Shown here piece after piece: positions 11,691-23,036 of a stretch of DNA of 64,000 bases. Every line of letters starts with the position of its first letter. Positions within the stretch are counted from its first letter, which is position 1. Source of the DNA: Megalopta genalis. Lineage: Eukaryota; Arthropoda; Insecta; Hymenoptera; Halictidae. The translations under genes were made by a program, and so were the position numbers. The notes beneath the pieces are model-generated. The model saw only the letters and a program-made list of their open reading frames with translations. It was not told the origin of the DNA and searched no databases. The DNA lies in the NCBI RefSeq assembly GCF_051020955.1, contig NW_027476461.1, positions 124,001-188,000 of the forward strand, given 5' to 3'.

Positions 11691-11703
11691 TATGGTAAGC
11701 CTA
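11691..11703. repeat. Right (5') terminal inverted repeat of the hAT element
   Basis: tatggtaagccta is the exact reverse complement of the left TIR at 9,182-9,194 and is directly followed by the second TSD copy. An identical internal copy sits 68 bp inward at 11,623-11,635. Confidence 0.95.
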
Positions 11704-11711
11704 GATATAGG
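11704..11711. repeat. Right target-site duplication of the hAT element (GATATAGG)
   Basis: This is an exact copy of 9,174-9,181. Removing the element plus one TSD copy restores a continuous satellite monomer reading gatataggtgatatagcttc across the junction. Confidence 0.97.
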
Positions 11712-11909
11712 TGATATAGCTTCAAATGCAGACGAACCAAACGAGTTAGCTTCAAAATCCATTAGAAACACATGATTTAGCTGCAAATCAATGCGATGTA
11801 GAAGGTTTAGCTTCACTTACATGCGAAACAAATGATTTAGAATCAGATACTTGCGATATAAGTGATATAGCATCAAATGAAGGCGGAACGAACGAGTTAG
11901 CTTCAAATC
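11712..11909. repeat. Type 1 satellite immediately right of the transposon
   Basis: The 30-bp monomers resume in the register interrupted at 9,173. The block from about 11,812 (ttcacttaca) onward repeats the DNA at about 8,921-9,181 that lies left of the transposon. The element therefore landed inside an already duplicated stretch. The local copy spacing, after subtracting transposon and TSD, is 361 bp, i.e. twelve monomers plus one extra A. Confidence 0.9.
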
Positions 11910-13203
11910 CATGCGAAACACATGATTTAGCTGCAAATCAATGCGATGTAGAAGGTTTAGATTGAAATCCATGCGTTTCACAAGGTTTAGTATCAAATCA
12001 ATGCGATGTAGAAGGTTTAGCTTCATATCTATGCGAAACAAATGATTGAGCTTCAAACACTTGGGATATAGGTGATATAGCTTCAAATGCAGACGAATCA
12101 AACGAGTTAGCTTCAAAATCCATTCGAAACACATGATTTAGCTGCAAATCAATGCGATGTAGAAGGTTTAGCTTCAAATCCATGCGGTACACAAGGTTTA
12201 GCATCAAATTAATACGATGTAGAAGGTTTACCTTCAAATCTATGCGAAACAAATGATTGAGCCTCAAACACTTGGGATATAGGTGATATAGATGCAACTG
12301 CATGCGAAACAAACGAGTTAGCTTCAAATGCATGCGAAACAAATGATGTAGCTACAAATCAATTCGAAGTAGAAGGAATAGCTTCAAATCCATACGGAAC
12401 AAATGGTGTAGCTACAAATACTTGTGATATACGTTATTTAGATTCATCAGCATGCGCAACAAAAGAGTTAGATTCAAATCCATGTGAAACACATGATTTA
12501 GCAGCAAATCAATGCGATGTAGAAGGTTTAGCTTCAAAATCCATGCGATACACATGATTAAGCTTCAAATCAATGCGAAGTAGAAGGCTTAGTTTCAAAT
12601 CCATTCGAAACAAATGATTTAGGTTCAAATCAATGCGAAGTAGAAGGCTTAGCTTCTAATCCATTCGGAACAAATGATTAAGCTTCAAATCCTTGCGATA
12701 TAAGTGATATAGCATCAAATGCAGACGAATCAAACGAGTTAGCTTCAACATCCATGCGATACACAACATTTAGCTTCAACTCGATACGAAGTAGAAGGCT
12801 TAGCTTCAAATCCATGCGTAACAAATGTTTTAGCTTCAGTTACTTGCGATATAAGTGATATAGCTCCAAATGCAGGAGAAACAAACCAGTTAGCTTCAAA
12901 TCCATGCGAAACATATGAGTAAGCTTCAAAACAATGCTATGTAGAAGGTTTAGCTTCACTTACATGCGAAACAAATGATTTAGAATCAGATACTTGCGAT
13001 ATAAGTGATATAGCATCAAATGAAGGCGAAACGAACGAGTTAGCTTCAAATCCATGCGAAACACATGATTTAGCTGCAAATCAATGCGCTGTAGAAGGTT
13101 TAGCTTCAAATCCATGCGAAACAAATGATTTAGCTTCAAACACTTGGGATATAAGTGATATAGCTTCAAATGCGGACGAATCAAAAGAGTTAGCTTCAAA
13201 ATT
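11910..13203. repeat. Local segmental duplication, copy 1 (about 1,294 bp)
   Basis: This satellite block is repeated in tandem at 13,204-14,437. Anchors such as gcggtacacaaggtttagca and the unusual monomer gattgaaatccatgcg recur at an offset of 1,294 bp. The offset falls to 1,234 bp after copy 2 loses about 60 bp near 13,930. The block mixes type 1 HORs with partial type 2 monomers (gaagtagaaggctta at about 12,575 and 12,635). Confidence 0.85.
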
Positions 13204-14437
13204 CATTCAAAACACATGATTTAGCTGCAAATCAATGCGATGTTGAAGGTTTAGATTGAAATCCATGCGGTTCACAAGGTTTAGTATCAAATCAATGCGA
13301 TGTAGAAGGTTTAGCTTCATATCTATGCGAAACAAATGATTGAGCTTCAAACACTTGGGATATAGGTGAAATAGCTTCAAATGCAGACGAATCAAACGAG
13401 TTAGCTTCAAAATCCATTCGAAACACATGATTTAGCTGCAAATCAATGCGATGTAGAAGGTTTAGCTTCAAATCCATGCGGTACACAAGGTTTAGCATCT
13501 AATTAATACGATGTAGAAGGTTTACCTTCAAATCTATGCGAAACAAATGATTGAGCTTCAAACACTTGGGATATAGGTGATATAGATGCAACTGCATGCG
13601 AAACAAACGAGTTAGCTTCAAATGCATGCGAAACAAATGATGTAGCTACAAATCAATTCGAAGTAGAAGGAATAGCTTCAAATCCATACGGAACAAATGG
13701 TTTAGCTACAAATACTTGTGATATACGTTATTTAGATTCATCAGCATGCGCAACAAAAGAGTTAGTTTCAAATCCATGCGAAACACATGATTTAGCAGCA
13801 AATCAATGCGATGTAGAAGGTGTAGCTTCAAAATCCATGCGATACAGATGATTAAGCTTCAAATCAATGCGAAGTAGAAGGCTTAGTTTCAAATCCATTC
13901 GAAACAAATGATTTAGGTTCAAATCAATGCGATATAAGTGATATAGCATCAAATGCAGACGAATCAAACGAGTTAGCTTCAACATCCATGCGATACACAA
14001 CATTTAGCTTCAACTCGATACGAAGTAGAAGGCTTAGCTTCAAATCCATGCGTAACAAATGTTTTAGCTTCAGTTACTTGCGATATAAGTGATATAGCTC
14101 CAAATGCAGGAGAAACAAACCAGTTAGCTTCAAATCCATGCGAAACATATGAGTAAGCTTCAAAACAATGCTATGTAGAAGGTTTAGCTTCACTTACATG
14201 CGAAACAAATGATTTAGAATCAGATACTTGCGATATAAGTGATATAGCATCAAATGAAGGCGAAACGAACGAGTTAGCTTCAAATCCATGCGAAACACAT
14301 GATTTAGCTGCAAATCAATGCGCTGTAGAAGGTTTAGCTTCAAATCCATGCGAAACAAATGATTTAGCTTCAAACACTTGGGATATAAGTGATATAGCTT
14401 CAAATGCGGACGAATCAAAAGAGTTAGCTTCAAAATT
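13204..14437. repeat. Local segmental duplication, copy 2 (about 1,234 bp)
   Basis: This is a near copy of 11,910-13,203, lacking two monomers (about 60 bp) around 13,930. A further partial copy continues at 14,438-14,670, where the same tgaaatccatgcggttcaca landmark recurs. It contains only satellite DNA. The short open frames on either strand match those of copy 1 and drift with it. Confidence 0.85.
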
Positions 14438-14670
14438 CATTCCAAACACATGATTTAGCTGCAAATCAATGCGATGTTGAAGGTTTAGATTGAAATCCAT
14501 GCGGTTCACAAGGTTTAGTATCAAATCAATGCGATGTAGAAGGTTTAGCTTCATATCTATGCGAAACAAATGATTGAGCTTCAAACACTTGGGATATAGG
14601 TGAAATAGCTTCAAATGCAGACGAATCAAACGAGTTAGCTTCAAAAACCATTCGAAACACATGATTTAGC
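14438..14670. repeat. Partial third copy of the 1.2-1.3-kb duplication
   Basis: Type 1 satellite repeating the first part of 13,204-14,437. It ends at the junction with the 1,950-bp tandem duplication that starts at about 14,671. Confidence 0.8.
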
Positions 14671-16620
14671 TTCAAATCCATGCGAAACAAATGATTTAGC
14701 ATCAGATGCTTGCGATATAAATGATATAGTTTCAAATGCAGACGAAACAAACGAGTTAGCTTCATATCCAAGCGAAACACATGATTTATATGCTTATTAA
14801 TGCGAAATAGAAGGTTTAGCTTCAAATCCATGAGAAACAAATGATTTAGCATCAGATACTTGCGATATAAGTGATATAGCATCTAATGCAGGCGAAACGA
14901 ACGAGTTAGCTTCAAATCCATGCGAAACACATGATTTAGCTGCAAATCAATGCGATACACATGATTTAGCTTCAAATCAATGCGAAGTAGAAGCCTCATC
15001 TTCAAATCCATGCGAAACAAATGGTTTACCTTCAAATACTCGTGATATACATGACTTAGCTTCAAATGCAGGCGAAACAAACGAGTTAGCTTCAAATCCT
15101 AGCGAAACACATGATCTAGTTCCAAATCAATGAGAAGTAGAAGGCTTAGCTACAAATACATGAGAAACAAATGATTTATCTTCAGATAATTGCGATGTAA
15201 GTGATATAGCTTCAAATGCAGGCGAAACAATCGAGTTAACTTCAAGACAATGCGAACTAGAAGGCTTATCTTCAAATCCATGAGAAACAAATCGTTTAAC
15301 TTCAAATACTTGCGAATCCTAGTGATATAGCTTCAACTGAATGCGAAACAAACGAGTTAGCTTCAAATCCATGCGATACATATGTTTTAGCTTCAAATCA
15401 ATGCGAAGTAGTAGGCTTATCTTCAAGTCCATGCTAAAGACATAATTTTGCTTCAAATCAATGCGAAGTAGAAGATTTAGCTACAAATCCATACGAATCA
15501 AATGGTTTAGCTTCAAATACTTGTGATATAAATGATTCAGCTTCAAATGCAGGCGAAACAAACGAGTTTTCTTCAAATCCATGCGATACACTTGATTTAG
15601 CTTCAAATCAATGCGAAGTAGAAGGCTTAGCTTTAAGTCCATGCGAAAGACATAATTTTGTTGAAATTAATGCGAAGTAGATGATTTAGCTACATATCCA
15701 TACGAATCAAATGGTTTAGCTTCAAATACTTGTGATATACATGATTCAGCTTCAAATACAGGCGAAACAAACGAGTTTGCTTCAAATCCATGCGATACAC
15801 AAGATTAAGCTTCAAATGCATGCGAAAAGCAAGATTTAGGTTCAAATTCATGCGAAACACAGGGTTTAGATTCAAATTCATGCGAAACAAATGATTTAGC
15901 TTCAGATACTTGCGATATAAGTGATATAGCATCAAATGCTGGCGAAACGACCGAGTTAGCTTCAAATCTATTCGATACACATGATTAAGCTTCAAATGCA
16001 TGCGAAAGGCAAGATTTATGTTCAAATTCATACGAAACACAGGGCTTAGATTCAAATTCATGCGAAACAAATGATTTTGCTTCAGATACTTGCGATATAA
16101 GTGATATAGCATCAAATGCTGGCGAAACGATCGAGTTAGCTTCATATCCATGCGAAACACATAATTTAGCTGCAAATCAATGCGATGTAGAAGGTTTAGC
16201 TTCAAATCCATGCAAAACAAATTATTGAGCTGCAAACACTTGGGATATAGATGATATAGCTTCAGCTGCATGCGAAACAAACGAGTTAGCTTCAAGTCCA
16301 TGCGATGTAGAAGGTTTAGCTTCAAATCCATGCGAAACAAATGATTTAGCTTCAAACATTTGGGATATAAGTGATATAGCTTCAAATGCAGACGAAACAA
16401 ACGAGTTTGCTCCAAATCCATGCGAAACAAATGATTTAGCTTAAAATCAATACGAAGTAGAAGGCTTAGCTTCTAATCCATGCGGAACAAATGATTTAGC
16501 TTCATATACTTGCTATATAAGTGATATAGATTCAACTGCAGGCGAAGCAAACGAGTTAGCTTCATATACAAGCGAAACACTGGATTTAGCTGCAAATAAA
16601 TGCGATGTAGAAGGTTTAGC
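14671..16620. repeat. 1,950-bp tandem duplication, copy 1 (13 x 150 bp)
   Basis: This block is followed directly by a near-identical copy at 16,621-18,576. The initial offset of 1,950 bp equals thirteen 150-bp HOR units, as expected from in-register unequal exchange. It contains a type 2 portion at about 14,950-15,790. It also contains two related sub-blocks near 15,800-15,960 and 15,985-16,140 with the landmark gcatgcgaaa followed by gcaagattta. Confidence 0.92.
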
Positions 16621-18576
16621 TTCAAATCCATGCGAAACAAATGATTTAGCATCAGATGCTTGCGATATAAATGATATAGTTTCAAATGCAGACGAAACAA
16701 ACGAGTTAGCTTCATATCCAAGCGAAACACATGATTTATATGCTTATTAATGCGAAATAGAAGGTTTAGCTTCAAATCCATGAGAAACAAATGATTTAGC
16801 ATCAGATACTTGCGATATAAGTGATATAGCATCTAATGCAGGCGAAACGAACGAGTTAGCTTCAAATCCATGCGAAACACATGATTTAGCTGCAAATCAA
16901 TGCGATACACATGATTTAGCTTCAAATCAATGCGAAGTAGAAGCCTCATCTTCAAATCCATGCGAAACAAATGGTTTACCTTCAAATACTCGTGATATAC
17001 ATGACTTAGCTTCAAATGCAGGCGAAACAAACGAGTTAGCTTCAAATCCTAGCGAAACACATGATCTAGTTCCAAATCAATGAGAAGTAGAAGGCTTAGC
17101 TACAAATACATGAGAAACAAATGATTTATCTTCAGATAATTGCGATGTAAGTGATATAGCTTCAAATGCAGGCGAAACAATCGAGTTAACTTCAAGACAA
17201 TGCGAACTAGAAGGCTTATCTTCAAATCCATGAGAAACAAATCGTTTAACTTCAAATACTTGCGAATCCTAGTGATATAGCTTCAACTGAATGCGAAACA
17301 AACGAGTTAGCTTCAAATCCATGCGATACATATGTTTTAGCTTCAAATCAATGCGAAGTAGTAGGCTTATCTTCAAGTCCATGCTAAAGACATAATTTTG
17401 CTTCAAATCAATGCGAAGTAGAAGATTTAGCTACAAATCCATACGAATCAAATGGTTTAGCTTCAAATACTTGTGATATAAATGATTCAGCTTCAAATGC
17501 AGGCGAAACAAACGAGTTTTCTTCAAATCCATGCGATACACTTGATTTAGCTTCAAATCAATGCGAAGTAGAAGGCTTAGCTTTAAGTCCATGCGAAAGA
17601 CATAATTTTGTTGAAATTAATGCGAAGTAGATGATTTAGCTACATATCCATACGAATCAAATGGTTTAGCTTCAAATACTTGTGATATACATGATTCAGC
17701 TTCAAATACAGGCGAAACAAACGAGTTTGCTTCAAATCCATGCGATACACAAGATTAAGCTTCAAATGCATGCGAAAAGCAAGATTTAGGTTCAAATTCA
17801 TGCGAAACACAGGGTTTAGATTCAAATTCATGCGAAACAAATGATTTAGCTTCAGATACTTGCGATATAAGTGATATAGCATCAAATGCTGGCGAAACGA
17901 CCGAGTTAGCTTCAAATCTATTCGATACACATGATTAAGCTTCAAATGCATGCGAAAGGCAAGATTTATGTTCAAATTCATACGAAACACAGGGCTTAGA
18001 TTCAAATTCATGCGAAACAAATGATTTTGCTTCAGATACTTGCGATATAAGTGATATAGCATCAAATGCTGGCGAAACGATCGAGTTAGCTTCATATCCA
18101 TGCGAACACATAATTTAGCTGCAAATCAATGCGATGTAGAAGGTTTAGCTTCAAATCCATGCAAAACAAAAACAAATTATTGAGCTGCAAACACTTGGGA
18201 TATAGATGATATAGCTTCAGCTGCATGCGAAACAAACGAGTTAGCTTCAAGTCCATGCGATGTAGAAGGTTTAGCTTCAAATCCATGCGAAACAAATGAT
18301 TTAGCTTCAAACATTTGGGATATAAGTGATATAGCTTCAAATGCAGACGAAACAAACGAGTTTGCTCCAAATCCATGCGAAACAAAATGATTTAGCTTAA
18401 AATCAATACGAAGTAGAAGGCTTAGCTTCTAATCCATGCGGAACAAATGATTTAGCTTCATATACTTGCTATATAAGTGATATAGATTCAACTGCAGGCG
18501 AAGCAAACGAGTTAGCTTCATATACAAGCGAAACACTGGATTTAGCTGCAAATAAATGCGATGTAGAAGGTTTAGC
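16621..18576. repeat. 1,950-bp tandem duplication, copy 2, with extra small indels
   Basis: Almost base-for-base equal to 14,671-16,620 until about 18,100. Three small indels then appear: one A lost near 18,104 (gcgaacacataa), six bases gained near 18,168 (aaaacaaaaacaaatt), and one A gained near 18,384 (aaacaaaatg). All are in A-rich runs, as is typical of long-read consensus error, so they may not be biological. Confidence 0.9.
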
Positions 18577-21360
18577 TTCAAATCCATGCGAAAACAAATG
18601 ATTAAGCATGAGATACTTGTGATATAATTGATATAGCTTAAAATGAAGGGGAAACAAAAGAGTTAGCTTCAAGTCCATGCGAAACACATGATATAGCTTG
18701 AAATCAATGCGATTTAGAAGGTTTAGTTTCAAATCCATGCGAAACAAATGATTGAGCTTCAAACACTTGGGATTATAGGCTATATAGCTTCAAGTGGTGG
18801 CGACACAAAACAGTTAGCTTCAATTCCGTACGTAACACATGATTTAGCTTAAAATTAATGCGAAAACACATCTATTAGCTTCAAATTCGTGCGAAACTCA
18901 TGATTTAGCTGCAAATCAATGCGATGTAGAAATTTTTGCGTCAAAATCCATGCGAAACTAATGATTTAGCATCAGATAATTGTCATATAAGTGATATAGC
19001 TTCAAATGCAAGGGAAACATACGAGTTAGCTTCAAATCCGTGCAAAAACACATTATTTAAGAGCAAATCAATGCGATGTCGAAGGTTTAGCTTCAAATCC
19101 ATGCGAAACCAATGATTTAGCTTCAAATCAATGCGATGTAGAAGGTTTAGCTTCAAATCCATGCGAAACAAATGATTTAGCATCAGATACTTGCGATAAA
19201 ACTGATATAGCATCAAAGGCAGGGGAAACAGACGAGTTAGCATAAAATCCATGCAAAACACATGATTTAGCTTCAAATCAATGCGATGTAGGAGGTTTAG
19301 CATCAATCCATGCGAAACAAATGATTTAGCATCAGATACTTGCGATATAACCGATATAGCTTCAAATGCAGGGAAAACAAACGAGTTAGCATAAAATCCA
19401 TGCACAACACATGATTTAGCTTCAAATCAAAGCGATGTAGAAGGTTTAGCTTCAAATCCAAGCGAAACACATGATTTAGCATCAGATACTTGCGATAAAA
19501 CTGAAATAGCTTCAAATGCAGAGGAATCAAACGAGTTAGCATCAAATCCATGCAAAACACATGATTTAGCTTCAAATTAAAGCGATGTAGAAGCTATAGC
19601 TTCAAATCCATGCGAAACAAATGTTTTTGCTTCTAACACTTGGGATATAAGTGATATAGCTTCATATGCAGACGAAACAAACGAGTTAGCTTCAAAATCC
19701 GTGCGATAAGCATGTTTTAGCTTCAAATCAATGCGATGTAGAAGGTTTAGCTTCAAATCCAAGCGAAACACATGATTTAGCATCAGATACTTGCAATAAA
19801 ACTGAAATAGCTTCAAATGCAGAGGAATCAAACGAGTTAGCATCAAATCCATGCAAAACACATGATTTAGCTTCAAATTAAAGCGATGTAGAAGCTATAG
19901 CTTCAAATCCATGCGAAACAAATGTTTTAGCTTCTAACACTTGGGATATAAGTGATATAGCTTCAAATGCAGACGAAACAAACGAGTTAGCTTCAAAATC
20001 CGTGCGTTAAGCATGTTTTAGCTTCAAATCAATGCGATGTAGAAGGTTTAGCTTGAAATCCATGCGAAACACATCATTTTAATTTAAATTCATTCGAAAC
20101 ACATGGATTAGCTTAATAATCATGCCAAAAAGATGGATTAGCTTCAAATACTTGAGATATACATGACTTAGCTTCAAATGCAGGCGAAACAAACGAGTTA
20201 GCTTCAAATCCAAGCGAAAAAACACGATCTAGCTTCAAATCAATGCGAAGTAGAAGGCTTATCTTCAAATCCATCCGAATCAAATGGTTTAGCTTCAAAT
20301 ACTCGTGATACACATCATTTAGCTTCAAATGAAGGCGAAACAAACGTGTTAGCTTCAAATCCAAGCAAAACACATGATTAAGCTTGAAATGCATGCGAAA
20401 GGCAAGATTTAGGTTCAAATTCATGCGAAACACAGGGTTTAGATTCAAATTCATGCGAAACAAATGATTTAGCTTCAGATACTTGCGATATAAGTGATAT
20501 AGCATCAAATTCTGGCGAAACGACCGAGTTAGCTTCAAATCTATGCGAAAGACATAATTAAGCTTCAAATGCATGCGAAAGGCAAGATTTAGGTTCAAAT
20601 TCATGCGAAAACACAGGCTTTAGATTCAAATTCATGCGAAACAAATGATTTAGCTTCAGATACTTGCGATATAAGTGATATAGCATCAAATGCTGTCGAA
20701 ACGACCGAGTTAGCTTCAAATCCATGCGACACACATAATTTAGCTGCAAATCAGTGCGATGTAGAAGGTTTAGCATCAAATCCATGCGAAACAAATTATT
20801 GAGCAGCAAACACTTGGGATATAGATGATGTAGCTTCAGCTGCATGCGAAACAAACGAGTTAGCTTCAAGTCCCATGCGATGTAGAAGGTTTAGCTTCAA
20901 AATCCATGCGATACAAATGATTTAGCTTCAAACACTTGGGATATAAGTGATATAGCTTCAAATGCAGACGAAACAAACGAGTTTGCTCCAAATTCATGCG
21001 AAACAAACGATTTAGCTTCAAATCAATACGAAGTAGAAGGCTTAGCTTCTAATCCATGCGGAAGAAATGATTTAGCCTCATATACTTGCGATATAAGTGA
21101 TATAGATTCAACTGCAGGCGAAACAAACGAGTTAGTTTCATATACAAGCGAAACACAGGATTTAGCTGCAAATCAATGCGATGTAGAAGGTTTAGCTTCA
21201 AATCCATGCGAAACAAATGATTAAGCATGAGATACTTGTGATATAATTGATATAGCTTAAAATGAAGGGGAAACAAAAGAGTTAGCTTCAAGTCCATGCG
21301 AAACACATGATATAGCTTGAAATCAGTGCGATTTAGAAGGTTTAGTTTCAAATCCACGCG
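18577..21360. repeat. Mixed satellite with frequent single-base indels
   Basis: Type 1 monomers with a short type 2 piece at about 20,140-20,370. The stretch is unusually rich in one-base gains in A runs and similar tracts, for example near 18,590, 18,863, 19,046, 20,219, 20,609 and 20,872. Because of these, no frame stays open for long. The segment near 19,430-19,590 (with aaattaaagcgatgtagaag) is repeated near 19,730-19,890. No gene is seen. Confidence 0.9.
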
Positions 21361-23036
21361 AAAGACATAATTTTGTTCAATTCAATGCGATGTAGAAGGT
21401 TTAGCTTCAAATCCATGCGAAAACACATGATTTAGCTTCAAATCCATGCTAAACAAATGGTTTAGCTTCAAATACTTGTGATATGCATGATTTAGCTTCA
21501 ACGAGTAGCTTCAAATCCAAGCGAAACACATGATTTAGCTTCAAATCTATGCGAAACAAATGGTTTAGCTTCAAATACTTGTGATATACATGATTTAGCT
21601 TCAAATACAGGCGAAATAAACGAGTTTGCTTTAAATCCATCCGCAACAAATGATTGTGCTTCAAATTCATTCGAAACACATGGATTAGCTTAATATTCAT
21701 GCGAAAAAAATGGTTGTGCTTCAAATAGTTATGTCAATGCGAAGTAGAAGGCTTATCTTCAAAACAATGCGAAACAAATGGTATAGCTTCATATACTTGT
21801 GATATACATGATTTAGCTCCAACTGCATCGAAACAAATGAATTAGCTTCAAATTCTAGCGAAACAAATGATTTAGTTTCAAATCAATGCGAAGTAGAAGC
21901 CTTATCTTCAAATACATGCGAAACAAATGGTATAGCTTCAAATACTTGTGATATACATGATTTAGCTTCAACTGCATGCGAAACAATCGAGTTAGCTTCA
22001 AATCCAAGCGAAGCACATGATTTAGCTTCAAATTAATGCGAAGTAGGAGGCTTAGTTTCAACTCCCTGCGAATCAATTGGTATAGCATCAAATACGTGTG
22101 ATATACATGATTTAGCATCAGCTGCATGCGAGACAAAAGATTTAGCTTCACACCCAAGGGAAAGACACGATTTAACTTCAAATCAATGCGAAGGAGAAAT
22201 CTTAGCTTCAAATCAATGCGAAACAAATGTTTTAATATCAAATACTTGTGATATACATGATTGAGCTTCAACTGCATGCGAAACAAACGAGTTATCTTCA
22301 AATCCATGCGAGACACGTGATTTAGCTTCAATTCAATGCAAATCAAATAGTTTAAATTCAAATACTTGTCATATACATGATTTAGCTTCAACTGCATTCA
22401 AAACAAACGAGTTAGCTTCAAATCCATGCGAAACACATGATTTAGCTTTAAATTCATGCGAATCACATGGTATAGATTACTATGCATGCGAAAAACATGG
22501 TTTAGATTAATATACATGCGGAACAATTGGTTCAGCTTGAAATACTTGTGATATACATGATTTAGCTTCAACTGCATGCGAAACAAACGAGTTAGCTTCA
22601 AATCCAAGCGAAACACATGATTTAGCTTCAAACTCATGCGAAATACATGGTTAAGCTTAATATTCATGCAGAACAAATGGTTCAGCTTCAAATACTTGTG
22701 ATATACATGACTTAGCTTCAACTGCATGTGAAACAAACGTGTTAGCTCCAAATTCAAGCGAAAGATATGATTCAGCTTCAAATCAATGCGAAGTAGAAGG
22801 CTTAGCTTCAAATCCACGCGAAAGACATAATTTTGTTCAAATCAATGCGAAGTAGAAGATTTAGCAACAAATCCATACGAATCAAATGGTTTAGCTTCAA
22901 ATACTTGTGATATACATGATTTAGATTCAAATGCAGGCGAAACAAACGAGTTAGCTTCAAATCCAAGCGAAACACATGATTTAGATTCAAATCAATGCGA
23001 AGTAGAAGGAGTAGCTTCAACTACATGAGAAACAAA
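21361..23036. repeat. Type 2 HOR satellite block
   Basis: Linked type 2 variants dominate: tgtgatatacatgattta, cgaagtagaaggctta, and actgcatgcgaaac. An irregular junction, atagttatgtcaatgcgaag, lies at about 21,723-21,742, and a shortened monomer (cttcaacgagtagcttc) near 21,497. Both look like deletion or exchange scars. Confidence 0.9.

Larger units (their letters stand above)
9182..11703 (-). mobile_element. hAT-superfamily DNA transposon, 2,522 bp, non-autonomous by frameshift
   Basis: The element is delimited by perfect 13-bp TIRs (taggcttaccata and its complement) and an 8-bp TSD. It carries one minus-strand transposase reading frame of family-typical length, about 622 codons once a single extra base is discounted. 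The 5' end of the element is therefore at 11,703. Its composition differs sharply from the satellite: it is non-repetitive, with a GC-rich stretch near 11,514-11,551. The intact TIRs and TSD indicate a fairly recent insertion. The ends could still be mobilised in trans by a related transposase. It is the only non-satellite DNA in the window. Confidence 0.96.

Noticed and set aside
11500..11775. Plus-strand 91-codon ORF
   Set aside because: It runs out of the transposon end, across the TIR and TSD, into satellite DNA, so it cannot be an ancestral gene.
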